A stretch of 64,000 nucleotides of DNA from Helicobacter turcicus (lineage in GTDB: Bacteria; Campylobacterota; Campylobacteria; Campylobacterales; Helicobacteraceae), in assembly GCF_019711685.1 (NCBI RefSeq), contig NZ_JAIGYQ010000002.1:1-64000 (forward strand), given 5' to 3'. Position 1 is the first letter of the stretch, and each line of letters begins with the position of its first letter. The notes under the pieces are model-generated. The model made no database searches, had not been told where the DNA came from, and was given only the letters and a program-made list of their open reading frames with translations. The position numbers were made by a program, and so were the translations under genes. Shown here in pieces: positions 28,210-36,228 of this stretch.

Positions 28210-29599
28210 ATGCAGACAATGAGTTTTGTTAAATTTAAAACCCCTATTAAGGTGGGAGATTATCTTGTGCTAAGGGAGATTTTACAAGAAGATATAGAAA
28301 TCACTTTTGTTGATGATTTTTATGGTGTAGAGTTTTTTAATCTCTTGCGTAAATGTGCGGGGGGGGGGGGGCATTCTTGTAGCTTTTAATATAGATTTAG
28401 TAGATTATGATTTTAAATCTATCCAAAAAGTTATTCTAGCAGAGCAAAATAGCTATTTTGCTTTTTGTAACCCCTATGAGAAAGTTAAGACTTCTGTATT
28501 TTTTAAGTTAGTGTGTTTAGATAATTTTCCTCGTTATGCAGTAGAATATGCGTATAAAAATCGTATCATTGATAGACAGGCACGCAATCAAATGCATTCT
28601 AAATGGAATCTTGCTTATAAAACGCAATTTTATGAAGATAGGAGATTGTATAATCTTTCTTCGCAATGGAATGTGGTTAAAGATTCTTTTTTTGAGTATC
28701 CAAAAACGATTTGGATAGCGTTGTTAAATATTTGCAATACAAATTGTTTATTTTGTCATTGGTTTGGTTTTAGTTTGAGTAAAACTTTACGCAATGATTA
28801 TTTTAAGACGGATAAAAAAATTGCTGATGCACAAGTTGAAAAAATTTTACAATACGCGGGTAAAGCAAAGGCAAAGTGTATTTTTTCGGGTCCGGGAGAA
28901 CCACTTTTAGATGATAGGCTAGAGAGTTTTGTTAAACGTTCTAAAGAGTATGGAGTGGAATCAGTAGAGATTGCCACAAATGGGGTTTTGCTAACACCAC
29001 AGAAGTTTTTACGGCTAGTAGAAGCAGGGGCGAATTCTTGGGAGATTAGCGTGTGCTTTACAAAAGAGACCTATGCGCAGTGTGAAGAAAATTTTTTTGA
29101 AAGTTTTAAAAAACGTTTAATAGAAATCACTAAACTTATTGAAAGCTTAAAAATTCCTTTGTTTGTGCGTTTTGCTATTATTTATGAAGAGCATAGAATG
29201 CCAGAAATGTTAGAGTTTTGGAATCGTATTACAAAGCTTTCTAATCGTATTAGTGTAAGTGTTGATTGTTATGCAGAAAGTGGGCAATTTGTAGATTCAA
29301 ATCATACTGAAGAGATTAGAATAAGGCAAGAGAGGCATATTTGTAGTGCCCCTTTTGCGAATCTTTATGTGTTTCCAAGTGGAGATGTTGGGCATTGTGC
29401 GCATCAAAGGCATTATTTAGGTAGGGAAGATACCAAGAAGTTTTGCATAGGGAACGTATATCAGCAGGATTTAGAAGAGATATGGAATGGAGTAGCGCAT
29501 AAGAGCTTTTGTCAATCGCATAGAAAAAAGGATTTCACTTCGCAATTAACTGTATTATGCGATTCTTGTAATGCTTGGTGGAATGAACTTGAAGGATAG
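28210..29599 (+). pseudogene. Phase-variable radical SAM/SPASM protein, off in this sequence
   Basis: Translation starts at ATG 28210 (AAGGA at 28200-28204) and runs into a 13-G tract at 28359-28371; in this state it stops at 28389 after 59 aa. Removing one G (12 G) joins it to the long downstream frame and gives 462 aa. That product has an N-terminal region of about 175 aa of unknown type, a radical SAM core with C-N-T-N-C-L-F-C (CxxxCxxC), and a C-terminal SPASM-like cysteine region (C-S-A-P-F, G-H-C-A-H, F-C-I-G-N, C-D-S-C). Such enzymes modify peptides or sugars; the substrate is not evident. It stands alone between mutS2 and tRNA genes. Confidence 0.85.
28359..28371 (+). repeat. Poly-G tract (13 G), phase-variation switch
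   Basis: An uninterrupted run of 13 G within the 5' part of the radical SAM gene. Such runs slip often in Helicobacter and Campylobacter. By frame count, 9, 12 or 15 G would be ON and 13 G is OFF. Confidence 0.9.
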
Positions 29600-29618
29600 A
29601 ATTTAGGAGTGCCTAGCC

Positions 29619-29647
29619 TTGACAAAGCAGTGTTAAAGAGGTATAAT
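29619..29647 (+). promoter_or_regulatory. Consensus promoter (TTGACA-17-TATAAT) of the tRNA-Pro/tRNA-His unit
   Basis: TTGACA at 29619-29624 and TATAAT at 29642-29647 with exactly 17 bp between, 21 bp before the first tRNA. This is the only full two-box consensus promoter I see in the window. Confidence 0.85.
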
Positions 29648-29668
29648 TGCGATTCTTTTTTGCAAAGT

Positions 29669-29746
29669 CGGGGCGTGGCGCAGTCTGGTTAGCGCACTTG
29701 GTTTGGGACCAAGGGGTCGAAGGTTCGAATCCTTTCGCCCCGACCA
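29669..29746 (+). tRNA. tRNA-Pro (anticodon TGG)
   Basis: Acceptor CGGGGCG pairs with CGCCCCG. The anticodon stem CTTGG/CCAAG closes loop TTTGGGA, giving anticodon TGG. CCA is encoded. First gene of a two-tRNA unit. Confidence 0.96.
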
Positions 29747-29766
29747 TTTCCTTATTTATCTTCTAT

Positions 29767-29844
29767 GGTGGGCGTAGCTCAGTCGGTTAGAGCATCAGAT
29801 TGTGGTCCTGAGGGTCGTGGGTTCGATTCCCATCGCCCACCCCA
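29767..29844 (+). tRNA. tRNA-His (anticodon GTG)
   Basis: Acceptor GTGGGCG pairs with CGCCCAC, with the extra 5' G (29767) opposite the discriminator C as is typical for tRNA-His. Anticodon stem TCAGA/CCTGA (4 of 5 positions pair) with loop TTGTGGT. CCA is encoded. Confidence 0.95.
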
Positions 29845-29937
29845 TATTTAATTTTAGAATCCATAATACGTTAAATAACTTTATATCTCATACACAGAGA
29901 TATTTTGATTCTTTAAAACTGATAAATCTCTTAAGGC

Positions 29938-30537
29938 TTATTTCTGTTTTTTGCGCCATAGGTAAATGTATATGTAGATTCCAACACTCACAAGAAGAAT
30001 CAGGGCAATGGTAATAAGATGTAAATATTCTTTTAAAATTGCCTCATTTTGCCCTAGAAAATAGCCAAGAGCTGTTAGAATAATAACCCAAATTCCAGCT
30101 CCTAAACTTGTATAAAAGCAAAAAAGCGGTAAAGACATTTTGCCAAGTCCTGCTGGAAGTGAGATATATTGTCTAACTACTGGAATTAAACGTCCGCTAA
30201 ATGTGGAGATATGTCCGTGTTTGTCAAAGAAGTTTTCCATTTTGACCATTGTTTTTTCATTAAAAAAGAAATATTTTCCCCATTTTATGAGCAATTCACG
30301 CCCAAAATATAGAGCTAGATAGTAATTTAGTAATGCGCCACCAAGTGAGCCTAATATTCCACAAAGAATTGCGATAAAGAAATTTATCTCTCCTTGATGA
30401 GCTAAAAATCCTGCTGGAATCATCACGACTTCACTAGGGAAAGGAATAAAACTGCTTTCTAAAAACATCATAAAAAAGATTCCAAAATATCCAAAAGCAC
30501 TTACGGATTCCACGATAAAATCAATAATTGTGTGCAA
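29938..30537 (-). CDS. DedA family membrane protein
   Basis: A 199-aa inner-membrane protein of the DedA/VTT family, several of whose members flip polyprenyl phosphate or phospholipids. The family's E-(x)-P-x-P-x-E-motif region is F-L-E-S-S-F-I-P-F-P-S-E, and the later G-R-L-I-P-V-V-R-Q-Y-I-S-L-P-A-G-L holds the conserved arginines. Four to five membrane helices are visible. The start codon is TTG. It is divergent from motB, with its own TATAAT at 30571-30576. Confidence 0.9.
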   Translation of the reverse strand: MHTIIDFIVESVSAFGYFGIFFMMFLESSFIPFPSEVVMIPAGFLAHQGEINFFIAILCGILGSLGGALLNYYLALYFGRELLIKWGKYFFFNEKTMVKMENFFDKHGHISTFSGRLIPVVRQYISLPAGLGKMSLPLFCFYTSLGAGIWVIILTALGYFLGQNEAILKEYLHLITIALILLVSVGIYIYIYLWRKKQK

Positions 30538-30570
30538 AATTTCCTCACAAAAATTTAAAAATTAAACAGC

Positions 30571-30576
30571 ATTATA
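30571..30576 (-). promoter_or_regulatory. -10 box of the dedA promoter
   Basis: TATAAT on the minus strand, 33 nt before the dedA TTG. It lies 13 bp from the divergent motB -10 box, so the two promoters are interlocked. Confidence 0.55.
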
Positions 30577-30589
30577 ACTAAATATAGGT

Positions 30590-30595
30590 TATAAT
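30590..30595 (+). promoter_or_regulatory. -10 box of the motB promoter
   Basis: TATAAT on the plus strand, 27 nt before the GTG start of motB. Confidence 0.55.
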
Positions 30596-30622
30596 CCCAA
30601 AATTTTGGAGAAAGGAGAGATA

Positions 30623-31399
30623 GTGGCAAAGGATAAGAAATGTCCAGCTTGTGATTGCCCACAAGGTGTTCCGTTATGGCTTGGGACCTACGGCGATATG
30701 GTTACGCTGATTTTAACATTTTTTATTCTATTGCTTTCAATGGCAACTTTTGATACGCAAAGAATCGCACAAGCAGTAGGGTCGTTAGAAGGTTCTCTTG
30801 CTGTGCTTGAAAAAGGTTCTCAAAGCCAAATCAATCCTCCAGCCCCCATTAAGGCAACACCCATTGAAACAGAAGTGGAAATGGATAATGTTGTGAATAT
30901 TTTTGGAAGTTTAATTACGGATTACAATGAAGTTAATCGTATTTCAAATGGTCCTAGTGTAGAGCTTGAAGAAGCGGAAAGAGGCGTGATTATTAGGATT
31001 CCAGAAGAGTTACTTTTTGCCACAGGGAGTGCGCAGCTCACTAATCCTAGTGGAATTGCATTTTTAAAGCGCTTAAGTTTAGAACTTTTAAGAATGCCAA
31101 AAGAAGTGCTTATTAAGGCAATAGGGCATACAGATAATGTGCCAATGCGTAAAAATGCAGTGTTTGAGGATAATTTAGAGCTTTCTGTTGCGCGTGGGGT
31201 GAATGTGGCGGATTTACTTCTTAAACAAGGCTTACAGAAAGAACGCATTTTAGGAGGCGGGGAAGGTGAATTTTCACCTATTGCTAACAATGATATTCCA
31301 GCATTGCGTGCGAAAAATCGTCGTGTGGATTTGTATGTGTATAGTATTGGTGAGGATTTATCTAGTGTGATTGGTGATATTGCTAAGATTAAGCCTTGA
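30623..31399 (+). CDS. motB: Flagellar motor stator protein MotB (or MotB-like)
   Basis: A stator subunit that anchors the proton channel to peptidoglycan. A cysteine-rich N-terminus (K-C-P-A-C-D-C-P) is followed by one membrane helix (about 18-40) with the key Asp in G-T-Y-G-D-M-V, a plug/linker, and an OmpA-like domain (about 130-240; G-H-T-D-N-V, and R-A-K-N-R-R-V-D-L). GTG at 30623 is chosen because AAGGAG lies at 30612-30617. It differs from the H. pylori MotB N-terminus as I remember it (C-P-A-G-E-K-W), and no motA adjoins it, so it could be a second stator type. 258 aa. Confidence 0.82.
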   Translation: MAKDKKCPACDCPQGVPLWLGTYGDMVTLILTFFILLLSMATFDTQRIAQAVGSLEGSLAVLEKGSQSQINPPAPIKATPIETEVEMDNVVNIFGSLITDYNEVNRISNGPSVELEEAERGVIIRIPEELLFATGSAQLTNPSGIAFLKRLSLELLRMPKEVLIKAIGHTDNVPMRKNAVFEDNLELSVARGVNVADLLLKQGLQKERILGGGEGEFSPIANNDIPALRAKNRRVDLYVYSIGEDLSSVIGDIAKIKP

Positions 31400-31408
31400 A
31401 GGTTGGTA

Positions 31409-32086
31409 ATGAAGCAAAATATGAAATCCGAAAGCATGCAAGATTTCACAAATGCACAAAACACAATAGATTTACTTTTTGAAGGTGCTATTAGATTTAA
31501 AGAGGAGAATTTTCTAGCCTATAAAGAACTTTTTGAGAATCTAAAAGAAGGACAAAACCCTCATACGCTTTTTGTAGGTTGTGCGGACTCTAGGGTTGTG
31601 CCAAATCTCATTACAAATACATTGCCCGGAGAATTATTTGTGGTGCGTAATATTGCAAATATCGTGCCTCCTTATCGTGAAGTAGAGGAATATTTAGCTA
31701 CGACTTCTGCGATTGAATACGCACTTGAGGAACTAAAGGTAGAGAATATTATCATTTGTGGACATTCGCATTGTGGAGGTTGTGCAGCATTGTATGAAGA
31801 TGGGCATTTTGAGAGTATGCCCAATGTCAAAAATTGGTTAAAGCTAATTGCATCAGTAAAAGAGCAGGTTTTAGCTCTAAAGCCAAAAAATAATGCAATG
31901 CGGGCGTATTTGACAGAGCAGATTAATATTGAAAAACAAATTGTGAATCTTTTTACTTACCCAAAAGTTAAGGAAAAATACCTTGCACGTACTCTTAAAA
32001 TTTATGGTTGGCATTACATTATTGAGAGCGGAGAAGTGTATAATTATGACTTTAAAATGCATGAGTTTAATTTATTGAAAGGTTAG
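31409..32086 (+). CDS. can: Beta-class carbonic anhydrase
   Basis: Interconverts CO2 and bicarbonate, important for capnophilic growth. Zinc ligands lie in G-C-A-D-S-R and H-S-H-C-G-G-C. It has 225 aa. ATG at 31409 is preferred over a TTG at 31403, which adjoins the GAAGG ribosome binding site. The H. pylori counterpart (HP0004) also neighbours kdsA, ribH, nusB and pyrF. Confidence 0.94.
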   Translation: MKQNMKSESMQDFTNAQNTIDLLFEGAIRFKEENFLAYKELFENLKEGQNPHTLFVGCADSRVVPNLITNTLPGELFVVRNIANIVPPYREVEEYLATTSAIEYALEELKVENIIICGHSHCGGCAALYEDGHFESMPNVKNWLKLIASVKEQVLALKPKNNAMRAYLTEQINIEKQIVNLFTYPKVKEKYLARTLKIYGWHYIIESGEVYNYDFKMHEFNLLKG

Positions 32087-32088
32087 AA

Positions 32089-32898
32089 ATGGTTATTATT
32101 GCAGGACCTTGTGTTATAGAAGAACAAGAGATTTTAGAAGAAATTGCGGAGTCTTTAGAGCCTTTAGCGAAAAATCCTAAGATTGATTTTTATTTTAAAG
32201 CAAGTTTTGATAAGGCAAATCGCACAAGTTTAGAATCCTACCGCGGACCGGGCTTAGAAAAAGGGTTAGCATCTTTAGCGGAGGTCAAAAAGAAATTTGG
32301 TTATAAGCTTCTTACCGACATTCACGAAAGTTATCAGGCTAAGCCTGTGGCAGAAGTCGTGGATATCATACAAATTCCAGCATTTTTATGTCGGCAGACG
32401 GATTTGATTGTTGCAGCGGCTAAAACAAAAGCAACCCTAAATATCAAAAAAGGGCAATTTATGAGTCCCCAAGATATGCAGTATTCTGTATTAAAAGCCC
32501 TAAAAACTCGGAATCCAAATGCGCAAAATGTAGATTTTAAAAGCGCACAGGAGTATAAAATCTGTCTTACAGAGCGAGGGAATAGCTTTGGTTATGGAAA
32601 TTTAGTTGTGGATATGCGCTCATTAGCAATTATGCGTTCTTTTGCTCCTGTGATTTTTGATGCAACACATGCGGTGCAAATGCCCGGTGGTTTAAAGGGA
32701 AAAAGTGGAGGTGATAGCTCTTTTGCTCCCCTTTTAGCGCGTGCAGCAGCCGCTGTAGGGATTGATGGATTATTTGCCGAAGTACATACAAATCCTAAAA
32801 ATGCTCTAAGTGATGGTCCAAATATGCTCACACCGCAAATGCTTTTAAAACTTAGCGAAGAGATTTTAGCAATTAGCAATATTATAAATAAAGGATAG
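32089..32898 (+). CDS. kdsA: 3-deoxy-8-phosphooctulonate synthase
   Basis: Condenses PEP and arabinose 5-phosphate to KDO-8-phosphate for lipopolysaccharide. It opens with I-A-G-P-C-V-I-E and has [18 protein letters not shown] and F-D-A-T-H-A-V-Q. The first of these carries the Cys found in metal-using members. It has 269 aa. Confidence 0.97.
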   Translation: MVIIAGPCVIEEQEILEEIAESLEPLAKNPKIDFYFKASFDKANRTSLESYRGPGLEKGLASLAEVKKKFGYKLLTDIHESYQAKPVAEVVDIIQIPAFLCRQTDLIVAAAKTKATLNIKKGQFMSPQDMQYSVLKALKTRNPNAQNVDFKSAQEYKICLTERGNSFGYGNLVVDMRSLAIMRSFAPVIFDATHAVQMPGGLKGKSGGDSSFAPLLARAAAAVGIDGLFAEVHTNPKNALSDGPNMLTPQMLLKLSEEILAISNIINKG

Positions 32899-32900
32899 CA

Positions 32901-33371
32901 ATGCAAGTAATTGAAGGAAGTTTGTCCCTAATTGGTGATGAGAAAATTGCAATTATTTCAAGCCGTTTTAATCATTTGATTACTGATAGATTAGTAGAAG
33001 GTGCTAGGGATTGTTTTTTACGACATGGCGGAAGAGATGAGAATCTTTCACATATTCTAGTTCCAGGTGCATTTGAAATTCCTTTTGTGTTAGAAAAAGT
33101 GTTAGCGCAAGGTGATTTTGACGGGGTTTGTTGCTTAGGGGCTATCATTCGTGGTTCTACACCACATTTTGACTATGTAAGTGCTGAAGCTACAAAAGGC
33201 ATTGCAAATGTAACGGTACGCTATGGAGCAGCAGTAACTTTTGGTGTGCTAACAACAGATAGTATTGAACAAGCTATTGAACGTGCTGGAACAAAGGCTG
33301 GAAATAAGGGCTTTGAATCAATGGTTGGGCTTATTGAGCTGATTAACCTTTATAGAAAGCTTGGTGTGTAA
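32901..33371 (+). CDS. ribH: 6,7-dimethyl-8-ribityllumazine synthase
   Basis: Makes the last riboflavin precursor, in a 60-mer or pentameric shell. It has [24 protein letters not shown] and G-V-L-T-T-D. It has 156 aa, as usual. Tightly placed between kdsA (2 nt) and nusB (0 nt). Confidence 0.97.
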   Translation: MQVIEGSLSLIGDEKIAIISSRFNHLITDRLVEGARDCFLRHGGRDENLSHILVPGAFEIPFVLEKVLAQGDFDGVCCLGAIIRGSTPHFDYVSAEATKGIANVTVRYGAAVTFGVLTTDSIEQAIERAGTKAGNKGFESMVGLIELINLYRKLGV

Positions 33372-34073
33372 ATGGCAACGCGTACGCAAGCTAGGGAAGT
33401 CGTTGCACAGCTTCTATATGCTTATGGAAGCGGAAATGACAAAATTGCAAACTTTATGGAAGAAATTCTAAATGAACAAAAGATTAAAAATGCCCAAAGT
33501 GTATTTGCAAAAACGTTGTTTAATGGTGTTTTGGAATATTTAGAAGAAATTGATTTACGCATTAAACATCAGATTGAAAACTGGGATTTTGAACGCATTG
33601 GTGATATGGAACGTGCAATTTTGCGCTTAGGTGTGTATGAAATTATTTTTAGCCAAATAGATAAAGCAATTGTTATCAATGAAGCCTTAGAGATTACAAA
33701 AAATTTCAGCAATGAGGCTTCTACAAAATTTATTAATGGAATCTTAGATGGGATTGCAAAAAATGCAACAATAAGCGTGGAATCTCTAAAAGAAGCATTA
33801 GAGGAAGCGCAAAGACAAAAACAAGTGCAAATTGCAGAGAGTGCTAAAAGTGTGCAATATACAAAACAAGAGAAATCTAAAGTCCTAAAAGATAAAAAGA
33901 ATTCCACAAAGCATGGTTTTCAAAATAGGAGTGCAAAGCCAAAAGGGTTTAAGGTTAAGAATTTTAAGAATAAAGAATCCAAAATTGTTAAAAATCCCAA
34001 AAAAAGTGATTCTCAACAATCAAGCTTTAAAATTTCTAAAAAAGATTCCCTATTGAAAAAGGCAGAGAAATGA
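33372..34073 (+). CDS. nusB: Transcription antitermination factor NusB with long basic tail
   Basis: Binds boxA RNA with NusE during rRNA transcription. Residues 1-135 are a normal NusB (T-R-T-Q-A-R-E-V-V-A-Q-L-L-Y-A start; F-I-N-G-I-L-D near 122). Residues 140-233 are a Lys/Ser/Asn-rich extension of low complexity not found in standard NusB (about 135-140 aa). The tail may bind RNA. Its stop overlaps the pyrF start (ATGA). Confidence 0.93.
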   Translation: MATRTQAREVVAQLLYAYGSGNDKIANFMEEILNEQKIKNAQSVFAKTLFNGVLEYLEEIDLRIKHQIENWDFERIGDMERAILRLGVYEIIFSQIDKAIVINEALEITKNFSNEASTKFINGILDGIAKNATISVESLKEALEEAQRQKQVQIAESAKSVQYTKQEKSKVLKDKKNSTKHGFQNRSAKPKGFKVKNFKNKESKIVKNPKKSDSQQSSFKISKKDSLLKKAEK

Positions 34074-34756
34074 AGCTTTGTGTTGCATTAGATTTACCAA
34101 GCAAGGAGGAGAATTTAGAGCTTCTAGAATCCCTAAAAGATGTAGAGGGAGTTTGGATAAAGGTGGGTTTAAGGAGCTTTATCCGAGATGGTTCAACTTT
34201 TTTAGAAGAGATTAAGGCAGTTAATCCGCTTTTTAAAGTCTTTTTGGATTTAAAACTTTATGATATTCCAAACACAATGGGAGATAGCGCAGAATCTATT
34301 GCTATGCTTAATGTAGATATGCTAACAATCCACGCAAGCAGTGGCAAGGAAGCAATGCTAGAAGTGATGGAGCGGTTAAAAACAATTCCAAATCCGCCAC
34401 TTGTTATGGCAGTAACTGCACTAACAAGTTTTAATAAAGAAAGTTTTTTTGAAATCTACCATACAGGGCTTGAAACACAAGTGTTAGAGTTTGCTAAAAT
34501 GGCAAAAGAATGTGGTGTGAATGGTGTGGTTTGTTCTTGTTCAGAATCTTTGATGATAAAGGAGCAATTAGGCGATGATTTTTTAACGCTAACGCCTGCA
34601 ATCCGCCCTTTTGGTGAGAATAGTGGCGATCAAAAGCGTGTGGCAACCTTGCAAGATGCAAAGGAAGCAAAAAGTGATTTTATCGTGGTAGGACGCCCAA
34701 TTTACGAAGCGGAAAATCCAAAAAGAGTTGCAGAAGCAATCTTGCAAAATTTATAA
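34070..34756 (+). CDS. pyrF: Orotidine 5'-phosphate decarboxylase
   Basis: The last step of UMP synthesis. The catalytic D-x-K-x-x-D array is in F-L-D-L-K-L-Y-D-I-P. The end A-I-R-P-F-G and V-V-G-R-P-I binds phosphate. It has 228 aa. Same neighbourhood as in H. pylori (HP0005). Confidence 0.96.
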   Translation: MKLCVALDLPSKEENLELLESLKDVEGVWIKVGLRSFIRDGSTFLEEIKAVNPLFKVFLDLKLYDIPNTMGDSAESIAMLNVDMLTIHASSGKEAMLEVMERLKTIPNPPLVMAVTALTSFNKESFFEIYHTGLETQVLEFAKMAKECGVNGVVCSCSESLMIKEQLGDDFLTLTPAIRPFGENSGDQKRVATLQDAKEAKSDFIVVGRPIYEAENPKRVAEAILQNL

Positions 34757-35128
34757 GCAAAATCTGCGGAGTTTTTGAAAGTTTTTGTGGCTTTATTGGG
34801 TGCTTACAAGTATGATTAGAGTGAGTTAATAATGAGAAAAGAGCATTCCAAAAGCAGATTATCATTGTAATAACTAGAGCAAATGAAAAAGTTAGGAAGT
34901 TTTATAAAGCCTTATATGTTTGTCTAAAAAATAGGTAAAGTTTGTTTGGGTTGCTTGGTGCAAGTAATAGAGTTAATTAGTCTTAGCTTAAAACCAAACC
35001 TTTTAGAGCTTGGATGCTTCCTTGAAACAATATGTTCTTTAAAATTCTAAAAATTTCTATTGATAATATTTATTATTTAATAATTCTATGTTATAATACA
35101 GAATTATTAAATTTTTAAGGAGTATTTA
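34757..35128. other. 372-bp gap with no gene
   Basis: AT-rich, with stops in all frames and no supported coding, tRNA or known RNA structure. The right end holds the rubrerythrin promoter. A run of TAAT/ATTA words at about 35061-35083 resembles Fur/PerR-type boxes but is too AT-rich to call. Confidence 0.6.
35092..35097 (+). promoter_or_regulatory. -10 box of the desulforubrerythrin promoter
   Basis: TATAAT 31 nt before the ATG, with TATGT before it. Just upstream is the GATAATATTTATTATTT stretch, a weak candidate for a Fur or PerR operator, which would fit an oxidative-stress gene. Confidence 0.55.
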
Positions 35129-35776
35129 ATGCGACAATACGAAACATACAAATGTCAAAAATGTGGCAATGAAGTGGAAGTTCAAAATGTTGGTGGTGGA
35201 ACACTTACCTGTTGTGGTGAAGCAATGGCTTGTGTAACACAAGATTTAACTGCTGTTAATTTAATGAAAGCTTTTGCTGGGGAATCAATGGCGCGCAATA
35301 AGTATGATTTATTTGCCGATGTAGCAGAAGAGGAGGGCTGGCATGCAGTGGCTAGGCATTTTAGAGAAGCTGCAGAGAATGAGAAGTGGCATGCAAGGGC
35401 GGAGTTTAAAGCGTATCATAAAATTGTTGATGGAAAAGAGCTTGAAATTACGTCTAAAAACTTGCTAAGTGCAGCAGAGGGTGAGAATTACGAACATACA
35501 ATAATGTATCCAAACTTTGCAAAAATTGCCGAAGAAGAGGGGAGAAAAGATATTGCGCGTTTATTTAATGCCATTGGTAAGGTTGAAGTTGAGCATGAGC
35601 GTGAATATTTAGAGCTTAAAACAATGTTAGATGCAGAAGGCTTCTTTGAAAGCAGTAATGAAGAAGTGTGGGTTTGTGAAGTGTGCGGACATATTCATCG
35701 TGGTAAGAAGGCTCCGGGTGCTTGTCCTTTATGCAAGGCTTCAAAAGAGTATTTTAAGCGTGAGTTTTTAGGATAG
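35129..35776 (+). CDS. rrc: Desulforubrerythrin (Rrc-like peroxidase)
   Basis: A hydrogen-peroxide-scavenging three-domain protein. An N-terminal desulforedoxin-like site (C-Q-K-C ... T-C-C-G; residues 9-33) is followed by a four-helix diiron domain (E-S-M-A-R-N-K-Y, E-N-E-K-W-H-A, E-V-E-H-E-R-E-Y) and a C-terminal rubredoxin domain (C-E-V-C-G-H and C-P-L-C). This order is that of C. jejuni Rrc. It has 215 aa. A clear AAGGAG precedes the ATG. Monocistronic. Confidence 0.93.
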   Translation: MRQYETYKCQKCGNEVEVQNVGGGTLTCCGEAMACVTQDLTAVNLMKAFAGESMARNKYDLFADVAEEEGWHAVARHFREAAENEKWHARAEFKAYHKIVDGKELEITSKNLLSAAEGENYEHTIMYPNFAKIAEEEGRKDIARLFNAIGKVEVEHEREYLELKTMLDAEGFFESSNEEVWVCEVCGHIHRGKKAPGACPLCKASKEYFKREFLG

Positions 35777-35784
35777 TTTTTAAA

Positions 35785-35808
35785 GTCTAGAGCAGTTGTG
35801 CTTTAGAC
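35785..35808 (+). terminator. Stable hairpin after desulforubrerythrin
   Basis: GTCTA-G-AGCA / TGCT-T-TAGAC forms a 10-bp stem (one G-U) with a 4-nt loop, 9 nt after the stop codon. No T-run follows, so it may be a Rho-assisted end or an mRNA-stabilising hairpin. Confidence 0.45.
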
Positions 35809-36001
35809 AACCTTATATCTTCTGATAGACAACTTTTTGTAAACACGTTAAGAGTTGAAATTCAAAACTTCCATTTCTATAGGATTCTTAAAGTTTTACA
35901 ATTCCTCATATTTGCTTTATGTTTTTGGAATTTTTTAGCAATTTTTAGTTATAGTTTAGTGCTTTTAAGCATAACAAAAATTTACTTTTAAAGGATTGGC
36001 T

Positions 36002-36217
36002 ATGACTATTGGTACAAACTATGGCTATGACGCATTTTCTGTTGCTCAAGGTGGAATTAACTCAAATGTTCAGAAAGCTACACTAGAGAGTTCTAATGTC
36101 GATTTAACTACGCAAATGACAGAACAAATCGTAGGGCAAAACGGCGTAGAAGCAAACGTACAAAGTGTTAAAACCGCAGATTCTACTATGCAAACTTTGC
36201 TTGATATTAAAGCTTAA
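36002..36217 (+). CDS. Small protein resembling the C-terminal domain of flagellar rod/hook proteins
   Basis: 71 aa. The C-terminal two thirds (E-S-S-N-V-D-L-T-T-Q-M-T-E-Q-I, then T-A-D-S-T-M-Q-T-L-L-D-I-K) matches the pattern that ends FlgE, FlgF and FlgG (Flg_bbr_C: S-N-V-D-L-x-x-E-M, then T-x-D-x-M-x-x-x-L-x-x-L). There is no room for the rod domain, so it is a stand-alone version, possibly secreted by the flagellar apparatus. ATG at 36002 is chosen (AAAGGA at 35990-35995); a TTG at 35996 adjoins that site. speA follows after 11 nt. Confidence 0.7.
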   Translation: MTIGTNYGYDAFSVAQGGINSNVQKATLESSNVDLTTQMTEQIVGQNGVEANVQSVKTADSTMQTLLDIKA

Positions 36218-36228
36218 AAAGGCAGTTT

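Noticed and set aside
30922-31464. A 180-codon minus-strand open frame
   Set aside because: It mirrors motB and the start of the carbonic anhydrase gene, both well supported.
35925-35942. A sigma-54 promoter-like GG...GC before the small flagellar-like gene
   Set aside because: The GG and GC are 9 nt apart, not 10, and the flanking consensus bases are poor.
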